A DNA stretch of 64,000 bases from Deinococcus sp. Marseille-Q6407 (lineage in GTDB: Bacteria; Deinococcota; Deinococci; Deinococcales; Deinococcaceae). Shown here in pieces: positions 29,540-38,645 of the stretch. Location of the stretch: the NCBI RefSeq assembly GCF_946848805.1, contig NZ_CAMPFU010000004.1, positions 186,001 to 250,000 on the forward strand, read 5' to 3'. The notes beneath the pieces were generated by a model. The model was not told where the DNA came from. It made no database searches and saw only the letters and a program-made list of their open reading frames with translations. The translations under genes and the position numbers were made by a program. Positions within the stretch are counted from its first letter, which is position 1; each line of letters starts with the position of its first letter.

Positions 29540-29704
29540 CTGTGCGCTATAGGGCGGGCCTCCGGGTGGAAACGACGGCCACAACCCTTACATAAGTAGG
29601 TCTGGGTGCCATTTTTGGCCTTCCCATTTTTGACAGTGTGTGTGCTTTGACAGGCTGGGCACTCCGGCATCCTGTCAGTAGATCACGTTGGTACAGCCAC
29701 TACC
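29540..29704 (-). mobile_element. IS-C copy 2, left part
   Basis: Contains the IS-C left terminus (CCACTACC on the plus strand, ending 29704) and the start of insA from ATG 29670 with its CPxC...CxxC zinc motif, in the opposite orientation to the right part of the same element. It ends in CTGTG, the 5-bp duplication shared with 27972. Confidence 0.9.
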
Positions 29705-29818
29705 CTGCGCTCGTAGAAGCGCAAATTCGTTCCGTTCAGACCAAAACTCTGGCGTCACTCAAGCTCCGCGTCGTTCTGGCTGTACTCGCGCACAACCTCG
29801 CTAGGCCCTAAACGGCGT
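29705..29818 (+). mobile_element. IS-B, C-terminal part
   Basis: Starts with the 9-bp duplication CTGCGCTCG. It then encodes [32 protein letters not shown] and a stop at 29809-29811, and ends CCCTAAACGGCGT at 29818. It is in the opposite orientation to the N-terminal part. Confidence 0.88.
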
Positions 29819-30734
29819 CGCTTCTTCAACGTCTATGACTGGGATTCAGACCGTTGCTGGGACGAGACGCAGGACATCCAGTGGCGCATTTTGTTGGACG
29901 TAGCTCACTCCAAACGCCGACCTCGGTTGCGGCTCAGTGTGGATCTGACCACGGTGGAAAAGGTGGGAACTCAGTTGCCCTTTGTCAGTGTGTACAACGG
30001 TAGACATGGCATCCACCTGGTCGTCCTGTTTGCCGAGTATGGGGAACTGAAGTTCCCCATTTCTTACCGGGTCTACCAGGGCAAGCACACCAGCACGCCC
30101 GTCACTCTGGCGCTCGACCTACTGGAAGAGGTGCCGGACTTCATCAAGAAACGTTTCCGGGTACGTGTCCTAGCGGACAGCGGCTTTGAAGCCGCTGTTT
30201 TTCTGGAAGGCGTGCAGCGTCTAGGTTTCGAGTTCGTGGTGGGTGTGCGGAGCAACCGACGCACGGATCATCCTGGGCGGGTGACAGTGGCGGATTGTCC
30301 GCACGGAGGGTATGTCAACCTCGCCAATTGGCCTCTGGAAACGCTGTCTCTGGGGAGGATGGACCGTGGGGACCGCGAATTCTTCGCGGTGTCGTCTGAA
30401 CTGCTGGAGGGGGACGAGATCGTTGCTGAGGGTGCGCATCGCTGGGGGGTGGAATCCTTCTTTAAGGAAGGTAAGCACCAGTTTGGGTTGGCGCAGTTCG
30501 CGCTGCGAACTGCCAGGGGTTTGGACCGCTGGATTCTGATGGTCTTTCTAGCCTTCACCCTAACCATGCTGTACCGCTCTGAGGACATGACCCTGAAAGA
30601 GGCAGCCCGCTTGGCCCTACATACCCTCTTCCCCGAAGTCAGGCTGAACCACCTGCTGAGCCAAATTCAAAAAGAGCAAGAATTCCTCCACCAGCACGGC
30701 TATTCGCTCAGCTATGCAAGGTGCAACTTATGAG
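29819..30734 (+). mobile_element. IS-A copy 2, 3-prime part
   Basis: Begins CGCTT, the target duplication of IS-B, and continues the transposase in frame ([13 protein letters not shown]... to SYARCNL, stop at 30731-30733), ending in AGGTGCAACTTATGAG at 30734. 240 + 916 - 5 = 1151 bp, the exact IS-A length. Several substitutions relative to copies 1 and 4 (for example [15 protein letters not shown]) show it is a diverged copy. Confidence 0.92.
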
Positions 30735-30808
30735 TACTGGGGAGATCTATATTTTCCGAGGCTGCCTGGGCATTCAGCTCTCCGTCATCCAGCTCCGCAA
30801 TACTGCGA

Positions 30809-31333
30809 ATGATGAACAAGGTCTTCTGTCTCGCGCTGTGTCTGGTCCTGGGAAGCAGTTTCGCTCAGTCAGGGTCCTTTCCGGTTTCGGCGACTGTCCT
30901 GGGACCAGCCTCCGCCGCTCGCCAGATCCTGGCGCCCAGTGTCCGTCAGGGTGAGACTTTCAAGCTGGAGGTCAAAGCAACCCAGAGCGGGTATCTGACC
31001 CTGCTCCTCCGCCGGCCGGATGGCAAGCTCGGTCTGCTGCAACGCTCCCAGAGGACTGTTGCTGGAACAACTCTCCCAGTCAGTCTGCCAACCACCCGGA
31101 TGAATCCTGGGCAGTATCAGGTTCTGGCCGTTTTCTCCGGAGAGCCGCTGACCTTCGCTCAGGCGTACCGCGCTGGAGAGAAGCATCTCCTGCTTGAGAT
31201 AACGGTTCGGCCAGCCATACAGGCCCCGGCTATTTTGGATCTGCGCTCCCCGCTCCAGGCCCCCCTGAAGGAAGCGCCAAGAGGCGCACAGGATCGGCCG
31301 GGCGGGGGTGACTGGCCGCTGCAGAGGTACTGA
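30809..31333 (+). CDS. Small exported protein with a DUF4384-like domain
   Basis: 174 residues with a signal peptide (MMNKVFCLALCLVLGSSFAQ). The middle (LAPSVRQGETFKLEVKATQSGYLTLLLRRPDGKLGLLQRS) follows the DUF4384-type pattern of a beta-sandwich domain often found in exported proteins. The C-terminus is Pro-rich. It begins 75 bp after IS-A2, so its own promoter may have been displaced by the element. Function unknown. Confidence 0.6.
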   Translation: MMNKVFCLALCLVLGSSFAQSGSFPVSATVLGPASAARQILAPSVRQGETFKLEVKATQSGYLTLLLRRPDGKLGLLQRSQRTVAGTTLPVSLPTTRMNPGQYQVLAVFSGEPLTFAQAYRAGEKHLLLEITVRPAIQAPAILDLRSPLQAPLKEAPRGAQDRPGGGDWPLQRY

Positions 31334-31381
31334 GCTATCACTTAACTTCTATGGTGTTTTTAATGGTACACTGAGCGGGAC

Positions 31382-33229
31382 ATGAAAAAATCTTATTTCG
31401 GTGTGCTGGGTGCGGTGACCCTGGCCCTGACCGCCTGTGGGGGCCGGGGCGCCCCGACGGTGGAAGGCAGCAACAAAGAGGCTTTGCAACAGATTCAGAA
31501 CCAGAAGCTCAACTGGGAAAAGTGTGACCCCACTGTCATCAGCCCGAAGGTCGCCAAGGACCTGGGTGACCGGATGCAGTGCGCCGATATCCGGGTGCCG
31601 ATGGACTGGAACAACCCTTCCCACGGTGAAGCCAGCGTCAGCCTGCTGCGCGTGACGGCGGCCAAGCCGGACCAGCGCCAGGGCGCCATCTTCTTCAACC
31701 CAGGTGGCCCTGGTGGTGACGGGCTGCTCTTTGGCGCGGTCTTTGGCTACCTCTGGGACAAGGCCGATACCAGCACCCAGGCCGGCGCCGAACTCAAGCG
31801 CCTGAGCGAGCAGTACGACTTGGTCGGCTTCTCGCCGCGCGGCGTGGGTGACAGCAGCCTGATCAGCTGCGGAGCCAACCGTGAGCTGGAATCGGTGAAC
31901 AACCCCAGCTATGACCGCAGCAAGGAGAACACTGACAAGCAGCTGCGCAATGCCCGTCTGGTGGCCGCCGCCTGCCAGAAGTCGCCCATGAGCCGCTTCG
32001 TAAACACCGAACAAACGGCCCGTGACCTGAATCTGGCCCGTCAGCTGATGGGGGATAAGAAGCTCAACTACATCGGCTACTCGTATGGCACCTGGCTCGG
32101 CTCCTGGTACGCCAAGCTGTTCCCGGAACAGACTGGCCGGATGGTGCTGGACGGCAACACTGCTTTCGACAAGACCCTAGAAGAATCCTTCCTGATGCAG
32201 CCGCTGGGCTTCGAGCGTGCTTTCCGGGATGTGTCGCTGTACTTCGCGGCCCGTCATAACGACCTGTTCGAACTGGGGCAGACTAAGGAAGAAGTGTATG
32301 CCACCTATGACGCTCTCCCGCCCAACCTGAAGTACGCGTTGCAGGGCTACGCGGGTGGCAGCATTATCCAGAATATGTACACCGATGACGGCATCACCGA
32401 GAATTCGTTGCATCTGGTGGCCGCCCGTGGCGTCAGCGATGTGCTGAAAGCGAATCCAGGGGCTAAAGACATGGACAGCCTGGCTCCGCTGCTCGAAAAG
32501 CACCAGTTCGCTCAGAATGCCCAGGTGAACAAGGTTGCCCAGCAGTTGGCCCTGCCACTGGCTGAAGCGTTCTTCGAACTTGAAGACGGCGCTTCCTATC
32601 CGCTGGAGCTGAGCAGCTCTAACGCCACCTTCACGGCAGTGAAGTGCAACGATACGCCGAGCACCCGTGACCCACAGCACTGGGTGGATCTGGGCACCCA
32701 GCTGGCGCAGAAATATCCGCTGATCGGTGGCCAGTACACCGAAGAACCCTGCATCTACTGGGGGGAGCCCACCGCCAAGCGCCCCGCGACCCCGGCGAGC
32801 ATGCCGCCCATCCTGATGCTGCACACCGAGAGCGACCCGGCCACGCCGCGCGAAGGGGCCATCAGCGCCTGGAAGTCTTTGCCAAACGCCAAACTGCTGA
32901 TGGTGGACAACGAAGCCAAACACACGGCATTCCCCTATGACACCGACTGCGTGGATTATCCGGTGGCCCATTACTTCACCAGTGGCGAGCTGCCCCAGCA
33001 GAACTTCACTGCCTGCCAAGCGCTGCCATTGCCCGGCGAGGACGAGGTATATCCGGTCGGTGAGAGCTACACTACCGGCATTGCTCCCCAGAGCGTAGGC
33101 CCACAGGGCCCAGTGCGCGGCGCGCAGAAGCAGAGTGCTTTTGTCCAGACCGAGGATGTTCAGCAGGCCAAGCAGCTGCTCAAGGACATCATCGAGCGCA
33201 ACGCCATTGCGCGTCCTGGCCAGCAGTAA
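31382..33229 (+). CDS. TAP-like tripeptidyl aminopeptidase-type lipoprotein (alpha/beta hydrolase)
   Basis: 615 residues. The lipobox LTACGG follows a short signal peptide, so it is probably anchored on the cell surface. Oxyanion loop FFNPGGPGGDG, nucleophile elbow GYSYGT, acid in LMLHTESDPATP and His in EAKHTAFPYDTDC, within a C-terminal TAP-like domain. Such enzymes remove N-terminal peptides from secreted substrates. A hairpin terminator follows the gene. Confidence 0.88.
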   Translation: MKKSYFGVLGAVTLALTACGGRGAPTVEGSNKEALQQIQNQKLNWEKCDPTVISPKVAKDLGDRMQCADIRVPMDWNNPSHGEASVSLLRVTAAKPDQRQGAIFFNPGGPGGDGLLFGAVFGYLWDKADTSTQAGAELKRLSEQYDLVGFSPRGVGDSSLISCGANRELESVNNPSYDRSKENTDKQLRNARLVAAACQKSPMSRFVNTEQTARDLNLARQLMGDKKLNYIGYSYGTWLGSWYAKLFPEQTGRMVLDGNTAFDKTLEESFLMQPLGFERAFRDVSLYFAARHNDLFELGQTKEEVYATYDALPPNLKYALQGYAGGSIIQNMYTDDGITENSLHLVAARGVSDVLKANPGAKDMDSLAPLLEKHQFAQNAQVNKVAQQLALPLAEAFFELEDGASYPLELSSSNATFTAVKCNDTPSTRDPQHWVDLGTQLAQKYPLIGGQYTEEPCIYWGEPTAKRPATPASMPPILMLHTESDPATPREGAISAWKSLPNAKLLMVDNEAKHTAFPYDTDCVDYPVAHYFTSGELPQQNFTACQALPLPGEDEVYPVGESYTTGIAPQSVGPQGPVRGAQKQSAFVQTEDVQQAKQLLKDIIERNAIARPGQQ

Positions 33230-33281
33230 GGTAACAACTGTTCCAGAGGCCTTTTCCTATATCAATACTGTGTTGTAAACG

Positions 33282-33321
33282 CCGGCGTCCCTACTTCAGA
33301 CAGTGGGGACGCTGGTTTTAT
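33282..33321 (+). terminator. Intrinsic terminator of the TAP-like gene
   Basis: CCGGCGTCCC (33282-33291) pairs with GGGACGCTGG (33306-33315), with one mismatch near the base, followed by TTTTAT. Confidence 0.75.
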
Positions 33322-33508
33322 AGGTGAAAGCCGGTCGGAGCCTTGGCGGATAGCGTACCTTTTGCCCGCCGTCTGTGGACAGCTGAATGTACCTCAGTAA
33401 AAACTTGTCTGTGACAGCCTAATGGCAATGGCTGTATCAGAGTAGGGCTTTTTCCTGACCGTCCCTCGTGACCTGTTAGCCCTCGTTTAAAGTGAGCGGC
33501 AGGAAAGC

Positions 33509-33877
33509 TTACTCGTCCGGGTCTGCCTTCCAGTCGGTACTCAGATAAGCCGTAGAGACCAGCGCTGCCAGAGCGCGCCAATATTGTGTTTCTCGGTCGG
33601 TCTCTGCGTCCAGCAGCCGAGGCATCAGTGCCAGCAACGGCACGCTGAGCAGCTCAGTTCGCCCGTGGACCTGAAATAGAATGACCCGCCGCAAAGCCAG
33701 CGGATAGTCGGTGAGCGCGGCCACACCCAGATAAGCCAGGGCAGCGCCCTGCGAGGCCCGCTGCGTCTTTTTGGGCAGGCCCAGCGCGCCGGGCAAAAAG
33801 AACATGCCTGCGCATGCCAGATAATCGACGACGCCATGAGCGCGGGGGGTCAGGCCTCTGTGAGTGAGAAGTTTCAT
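33509..33877 (-). CDS. Small integral membrane protein, unknown
   Basis: 122 residues with about three or four hydrophobic segments: RAHGVVDYLACAGMFFLPGALGL, GAALAYLGVAALTDY, and two weaker ones (ELLSVPLLALMPRLL, WRALAALVSTAYL). The HGxxDY and LTDY patches look conserved-protein-like, but I cannot name the family. ATG 33877 has GGGAGC just upstream. It stands alone. Confidence 0.6.
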   Translation of the reverse strand: MKLLTHRGLTPRAHGVVDYLACAGMFFLPGALGLPKKTQRASQGAALAYLGVAALTDYPLALRRVILFQVHGRTELLSVPLLALMPRLLDAETDRETQYWRALAALVSTAYLSTDWKADPDE

Positions 33878-34262
33878 ATGCTCCCACTATCGGAGCGCCG
33901 GGCCCCCGACGTATGACAGAAACGTGGAGTGGCCCTCCGCAAATCTCTCATGCCCTGGCCTGGGCGGGAGGGGGCAGCAGGCTACGTCGCACAACCTGTG
34001 GAGATATGCTCTGCGGAGACAATATGGGAATCTGCCTTTTGGGCTAAAGGCCAGACGATTCGGAAAGCTCCAAGGCAGGCCCAGGCAAAGTGCGGTTTGA
34101 GGGCGAGGAAAGCCAGGTGCGTTCTGAGGTCGGGCTACGCTAACAAAAAGACGTCCCACCTGGGATTGAATGAGCTAACGGCCAGTCTGTCATCCATTTA
34201 AAAGCGCCACCAATGCTAAGATTTGGTGGCGCTGCTAGCTTTATTCGTGGTTATTGAATTTT
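33878..34262. other. Intergenic, no gene seen; one hairpin
   Basis: 385 bp without a credible gene; the open frames of 70-90 codons have no coding character. AGCGCCACCAA (34203-34213) and TTGGTGGCGCT (34223-34233) form a perfect 11-bp stem preceded by A and followed by a T-rich stretch, a probable terminator. The last 8 bp, TGAATTTT (34255-34262), are the IS-C1 target duplication. Confidence 0.5.
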
Positions 34263-34296
34263 GGTAGTGGCTGTACCAACGTGATCTACTGACAGG

Positions 34297-34554
34297 ATGC
34301 CGGAGTGCCCAGCCTGTCAAAGCACACACACTGTCAAAAATGGGAGGGCCAAAAATGGCACCCAGACCTACTTATGTAAGGGTTGTGGCCGTCGTTTCCA
34401 CCCGGAGGCCCGCCCTATAGCGCACAGTGAAGCGACCCGGCAACAAATTCTTGATGCTGTCCACGAGCGGATGAGTCTGAGAGGAGTACAGCGCGTCTTT
34501 GGTGTTCACCGCAACACCGTGATCCGGTGGATAAAAAAGGGGCCCGTGAAGTGA
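34297..34554 (+). CDS. insA: IS1-family InsA
   Basis: 85 residues. N-terminal zinc finger [13 protein letters not shown]...CKGCGRRF, then a helix-turn-helix ([31 protein letters not shown]). It binds the IS ends and represses the element. It overlaps insB at an A6G slip site (34533-34539) where ribosomes can shift -1 to make the InsAB transposase. Confidence 0.9.
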   Translation: MPECPACQSTHTVKNGRAKNGTQTYLCKGCGRRFHPEARPIAHSEATRQQILDAVHERMSLRGVQRVFGVHRNTVIRWIKKGPVK

Positions 34555-34997
34555 TGCAGACTGGTACAGTCTGCATGACACCTCCAGAAGAAGTGGTCAT
34601 TGAGCTGGATGAAATGTGGACCTTCGTTGCCAAGAAAAAACAGACGAGGTGGATCTGGATTGCCCTGGAGCGCAGCACCCGCAGGGTGCTGGCCTGGGTA
34701 TTGGGTGACCGCAGTGAGCAAACAGCGTTCAAGCTCTGGGAACGCTTACCATTGTCCCTTGAGCAGCGACTGAAAGGGACGTTTTGCACCGATCTGTGGC
34801 GAGCCTACGATGAACCGCTCTTGGGGGTAAAGCGGCTAACCCGGAAGGGAGAAACGAATCATGTCGAACGATTGAACTGCACGCTGAGACAGCGGCTGGG
34901 TCGGCTTGTTCGTAAGTCGTTGTCTTTCTCGAAGACGGACGAAATGCTCGAAGCCAGCCTGACTCTGGCCTTCCACCGATACAACTTGTCACGTTGA
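34527..34997 (+). CDS. insB: IS1-family InsB (-1 frame of InsAB transposase)
   Basis: 156 codons, identical in protein sequence to the copy at 28076. DDE-type catalytic core with VIELDEMW and [21 protein letters not shown]. In IS1 the active enzyme is the fusion InsAB; here the fused product would read [13 protein letters not shown] across the slip. Confidence 0.9.
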   Translation: MDKKGAREVMQTGTVCMTPPEEVVIELDEMWTFVAKKKQTRWIWIALERSTRRVLAWVLGDRSEQTAFKLWERLPLSLEQRLKGTFCTDLWRAYDEPLLGVKRLTRKGETNHVERLNCTLRQRLGRLVRKSLSFSKTDEMLEASLTLAFHRYNLSR

Positions 34998-35042
34998 TGC
35001 AGCCACTACCTGAATTTTATTTGGAACGCGGAGAACCTTTTT

Positions 35043-36025
35043 CTCAGAACTTGCACCTGAATAGGCGGACAAAAAGCGCTCCCAGAGCTGAAATTCTGGA
35101 AGTGTGTACAAACAGGCTTCAGGGGAGCGCGCCCATATTCTCTCACAGCGGATTCTGGACATTCCAGAGACGCTGTACCAACGGCGAAGCCTGGAGGCTT
35201 CGCTGCACCTTTTCCACAGTCCAGGTCAGAAGACCAAGTTCAGCCAGGCAGAGGGAGTCAGTCCCAGTGCACTGAGTCGCTTCTTCAACGTCTATGACTG
35301 GGATTCAGACCGCTGCTGGGAAGAGATGCAGGACTTCCAGTGGCGCATCCTGCTGGATACAGCTCGTCACAAACGTAGACCTCGAATGCGGCTCAGCGTG
35401 GATCTGACCACGGTGGAAGAGGTGCCGGACTTCATCAAGAAACGTTTCCGGGTACGTGTCCTAGCGGACAGCGGCTTTGAAGCCGCTGTCTTTCTGGAAG
35501 GTGTGCAGCGCCTCGGTTTCGAGTTCGTGGTGGGTGTGAGGAGCAACCGGCGCACGGACCATCCTGGGCGGGTGACGGTGGCGGACTGTCCGCATGGGGG
35601 GTACGTCAACCTCGCCAACTGGCCTCTGGAAACGCTGTCTCTGGGGAGGATGGACCGTGGGGACCGCGAATTCTTCGCGGTGTCGTCTGAGCTGTTAGAG
35701 GGGGATGACATCCTGGCCGAAGGAAAACGGCGCTGGGCGCTGGAATCCTTTTTTAAGGAGGGAAAGCATCAGTTTGGGTTGGCGCAGTTCGCGCTGCGAA
35801 CTGCCAGGGGTCTGGACCGCTGGATTTTGATGGTCTTCCTGGCCTTCACCCTGACCATGCTGTACCGCTCTGAGGACATGACCCTGAAAGAGGCAGCCCG
35901 CTTGGCCCTACATACCCTCTTCCCCGAAGTCAGGCTGAACCACCTGCTGAGCCAAATTCAAAAAGAGCAAGAATTCCTCCACCAGCACGGCTATTCGCTC
36001 AGCTATGCAAGGTGCAACTTATGAG
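35043..36025 (+). mobile_element. IS-A copy 3 with a 168-bp in-frame internal deletion
   Basis: Both ends are intact (CTCAGAACTTGCACCT at 35043; AGGTGCAACTTATGAG ending 36025). The length is 983 bp instead of 1151. The transposase (35104-36024, 306 codons) jumps from DLTTVE directly to [10 protein letters not shown], losing 56 residues between the first two catalytic Asp. The junction lies in a short repeat (TGGAA), suggesting slippage. The flanks TTTTT and CCTGA do not match. Confidence 0.9.
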
Positions 36026-36051
36026 CCTGACGCTTGTTAGCTAGGGGAGAG

Positions 36052-36079
36052 AAGGCTAAACGCTTCTTTCCTTAGCCTT
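36052..36079 (-). terminator. Hairpin at the repA stop
   Basis: AAGGCTAA (36052-36059) and TTAGCCTT (36072-36079) pair around a 12-nt loop. The repA stop TAA is within the arm, and on the minus strand the stem is followed by CTCTC. It is a weak terminator candidate. Confidence 0.5.
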
Positions 36080-37463
36080 GAAGCGCCTTCTGGAGGTCCG
36101 CAACAAATTCCTGCATCTCCAGACGCGCGGCAGCTCGAGTCGCTTCCTGTAACAATTCTGCTGCGCCCCACTGACCATCCAGACACGCTTGCTCAAAGTG
36201 TTTCCATTCAGCGGCCGAAAAATGGTTTCCTAAGACCAGTTTCAGCGATGCCCGGCAAGCTCGCCACTGCTCGGCGGGTAGAGCTTGCAACAGGGCCTCG
36301 TTGCGGGCAGCCTGCTCTGCCTCCCACTCAGCGTCGGGAAGCGGAGACACTGCGGTGGGCACCAGCTCAGCTCCAGATTCCAGCTCCGGTTCATCCAGCA
36401 AATAGCGTTCGCGGTCTTCCAAAACCCGGCGCAGCAGGCCAGCTGGGCTCCGGACTGGTGGGTGCCCTGCATACTGGCGGGCCTGCACGAAACGGATGGC
36501 CTTTTCTACCCGGTCCGGATATTCGGCAGCAAACTGCTGCGCGACTGGAATACTGAGGCCGAATTCAGCGTCCAGCAAAAGCTGAACCAGCGCCGGGTCT
36601 GGGTCTCCCTGCTGGCGAAAGTGATAGGTCAGCCGGGTTTTCTGCCCTCTGCCGGCAATTTCCACTTCTGTCAGGTATCCTGCTGTCAGCTCATCGTGGG
36701 CCGCCTGTAGGCTCCGCAGGACCTTGCTGGGCCGGGTATCCTGGATGCCACAGGCCTCGCGCCAGTCGCTCAAATTCACTGCCAGCTGATCAGCTTGGGT
36801 ACCGTCGTCCTGCTGGCGGTGGGCAGACAGCAACCGGTAGAGCGCGCGGGCCGGCGGCTGCTCAATCTGCCGCAGCAGGGCGCGGTCAAGCTGATGAATG
36901 TACCCGCTCCGCAAGCTTTCGGCAAATTCAGGCGTCAGCACGATGCGGAGGGTCTTATCACGCGATAGGGACGTCTGTTCAACATCGCCCGTTCGGATGC
37001 CCTGCTCCCAGAAACTGATCTTCTCGAAAAACCCCAGAGTCTCGTTGTAGTAGGTGGTGCCGCCCTTTCCACCCGGCTGTTCAAAGCCTTCCCGCACCAG
37101 AAAGCCGGTGCGCCAGTACCTCAGCAAGCTTTCTCGGATTCGCTCGTAAGTGCGGCCATTGTCCGGCATATGAGCCGACTGCGCCAGCTCATACCCGCTG
37201 GTGATGATGGTGTTGTCCTCTGGGAAACCACGCAGGGCAAAGATGGCTTCCAGGCCCGTGATCACATCGGTGTCAATTCCGCGGGGCCGCCCCAGGTCGG
37301 CAAAACCTTGCAAATGGTAGCGCCGGCCAGCGATGCTGAAGTTGCTTTCCCAGCGAAGCGCCTCCTCCTGCGAGAGCCGCACCTGAATGCTGGTGATGCC
37401 GAACCGGGCCAGCGACCGAGTATCGCGTATGGTGTCCAGTCCTCGAATTGTGTTGTGTGCCAT
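36072..37463 (-). CDS. repA: Plasmid replication initiator protein RepA
   Basis: 463 residues. The N-terminal half (ARFGITSIQVRLSQEE, GLEAIFALRGFPEDNTIITSGYELAQSAHM, RESLLRYWRTGFL) and the central winged-helix-like part resemble the replication initiator A proteins of Deinococcus and Thermus plasmids. The C-terminal ~130 residues are Ala/Glu-rich. It should bind the iterons just upstream and open the origin. ATG 37463. Downstream, 46 bp away, lies IS-A3, so the island adjoins the origin. Confidence 0.82.
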   Translation of the reverse strand: MAHNTIRGLDTIRDTRSLARFGITSIQVRLSQEEALRWESNFSIAGRRYHLQGFADLGRPRGIDTDVITGLEAIFALRGFPEDNTIITSGYELAQSAHMPDNGRTYERIRESLLRYWRTGFLVREGFEQPGGKGGTTYYNETLGFFEKISFWEQGIRTGDVEQTSLSRDKTLRIVLTPEFAESLRSGYIHQLDRALLRQIEQPPARALYRLLSAHRQQDDGTQADQLAVNLSDWREACGIQDTRPSKVLRSLQAAHDELTAGYLTEVEIAGRGQKTRLTYHFRQQGDPDPALVQLLLDAEFGLSIPVAQQFAAEYPDRVEKAIRFVQARQYAGHPPVRSPAGLLRRVLEDRERYLLDEPELESGAELVPTAVSPLPDAEWEAEQAARNEALLQALPAEQWRACRASLKLVLGNHFSAAEWKHFEQACLDGQWGAAELLQEATRAAARLEMQEFVADLQKALQG

Positions 37464-37802
37464 GCCGCCTCCGCTTGAGTCTGCTGCCTTGTTGTTGTTT
37501 TTTCTTTTTTAAAGATAAAAGAAAACAACAACAAGGGACAGGGCCATTTGCGTGCTGGACAGCTTTGAAGCCGCAAAACGGCCCAAAGGTGTCGGGAAAA
37601 AAATGGCCAAACGGCCCAAAGGTGTCGGTATCGGTTTTGCCTCTCCGCAGGCTTGAAAAAGGCCCAAAATGGCCCAAAGGTGTCGGTATTGAAGACTAAA
37701 ATTGAGTCCATTCGGCTTAACTTTTAGCAGTCAAACATAGTCAAAAAATTGCTCTTACCCCCTTCTGTTTCTTCTTGCGCTCAGGCCGGTTAGCCTGAGC
37801 CC
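37464..37802. other. Iteron-type replication origin, no gene
   Basis: Contains three exact copies of the 16-mer GGCCCAAAGGTGTCGG at 37580-37595, 37613-37628 and 37671-37686 (spacings 33 and 58 bp), plus partial copies (GGCCCAAAA at 37661). An A/T-rich dyad with perfect 15-bp arms, CCTTGTTGTTGTTTT (37487-37501) and AAAACAACAACAAGG (37522-37536), lies between the iterons and repA. It may be a repA operator, an attenuator or the unwinding region. Confidence 0.8.
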
Positions 37803-38645
37803 ATGACCTCTTCTTCCTGGCGCAGCGTGCTGTATGTTCCTGCCGATAATCTCAGGGCTCTCGAAAAGGCCCGCACTCTGGGAGCCGACGCAGTCATCCT
37901 GGATCTGGAAGATGCTGTAGCGCCGGAACATAAGGCTGCAGCGCGTGAGCAGGTCGCTGCGGCCCTGGCACAGAACTGGCCCTGCCCGGTCCTGCTGCGT
38001 CTCAATGCGCCAGATACTCCCTGGCACCGGGAAGACCTTGCCCTGGCACAGGCAGCTGGGCCCAGCGGCGTGGTGCTGCCCAAAGTGGAAACGCCGCAGC
38101 TGCTGGATAACCTGCCGGGAGCCTGGCCGCTCTGGGCCATGATCGAGACCCCGCTGGGCGTGCTGCGAGCCCCTGAGATTGCCGCACATGGCCGGGTAGC
38201 CGGACTGATCGCCGGGACCAACGACCTGGCCCGTGACCTGCATACCCGGCCCCATCCGGAGCGGCTGCCGCTCATACAGGCGCTCAGTCTGATAGTGCTG
38301 GCCGCCCGTGCCCACGGACGGGTGCCCCTGGATGCGGTCTACAACAATGTTCGCGACGACGCTGGGTTCCAGCAGGAATGCCGCCAGGGCCGCGACCTGG
38401 GCTTTGCCGGAAAAACGGTGATTCACCCCTCACAGGTGCAGGCGGCCAATCAGGAATTTGGGGTGACAGACACCGAAGCCGAGCAGGCCCGCGCGCTGCT
38501 GGCTGCCTGGGAAGCAGCGCGGGCGGAGGGACGCTCGGTCGCCACCTTTGGCGGAGCGCTGGTTGAGCAGCTGCACGCTGACGCAGCGCAGGACCTGCTG
38601 AAGTCCTACGCGCGGCAAGCGGAAGGCCGGGGGGCGGTCAGCTGA
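37803..38645 (+). CDS. CitE-like HpcH/HpaI-family lyase
   Basis: 280 residues of TIM-barrel CitE type: RSVLYVPADNLRALEKA, DAVILDLEDAVAPEHK, LRLNAPDT, GVVLPKVE, AMIETPLGV (Glu metal ligand), and FAGKTVIHPSQV near the end. Relatives cleave malyl-CoA, citramalyl-CoA or hydrolyse beta-hydroxyacyl-CoA. Without a partner gene the substrate is open. It converges on the NRAMP-like gene with an 8-bp overlap. Confidence 0.82.
   Translation: MTSSSWRSVLYVPADNLRALEKARTLGADAVILDLEDAVAPEHKAAAREQVAAALAQNWPCPVLLRLNAPDTPWHREDLALAQAAGPSGVVLPKVETPQLLDNLPGAWPLWAMIETPLGVLRAPEIAAHGRVAGLIAGTNDLARDLHTRPHPERLPLIQALSLIVLAARAHGRVPLDAVYNNVRDDAGFQQECRQGRDLGFAGKTVIHPSQVQAANQEFGVTDTEAEQARALLAAWEAARAEGRSVATFGGALVEQLHADAAQDLLKSYARQAEGRGAVS

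Larger units (their letters stand above)
34263..35010 (+). mobile_element. IS-C copy 1, complete IS1-family element (748 bp)
   Basis: Starts GGTAGTGGCTGTACCAACGT and ends ACGTTGATGCAGCCACTACC (imperfect inverted repeats), flanked by direct TGAATTTT at 34255-34262 and 35011-35018. An 8-9 bp duplication and the GGTA terminus fit IS1. This is the only copy in the window with both genes whole and matching flanks, so it could be active. Confidence 0.93.

Noticed and set aside
33929..34201. Possible small gene of 90 codons
   Set aside because: No ribosome site, no signal peptide or motif, and competing frames of similar size on both strands.
26821..36025. A composite transposon carrying cargo between IS-A2 and IS-A3
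   Set aside because: The outer flanks do not share a target duplication and the two copies are diverged, so joint movement of 30.7-35.0 kb is not supported.
37580..37686. CRISPR-like repeats
   Set aside because: Only three 16-bp repeats with unequal spacing next to repA; they are iterons. No cas genes or CRISPR array is seen in the window.
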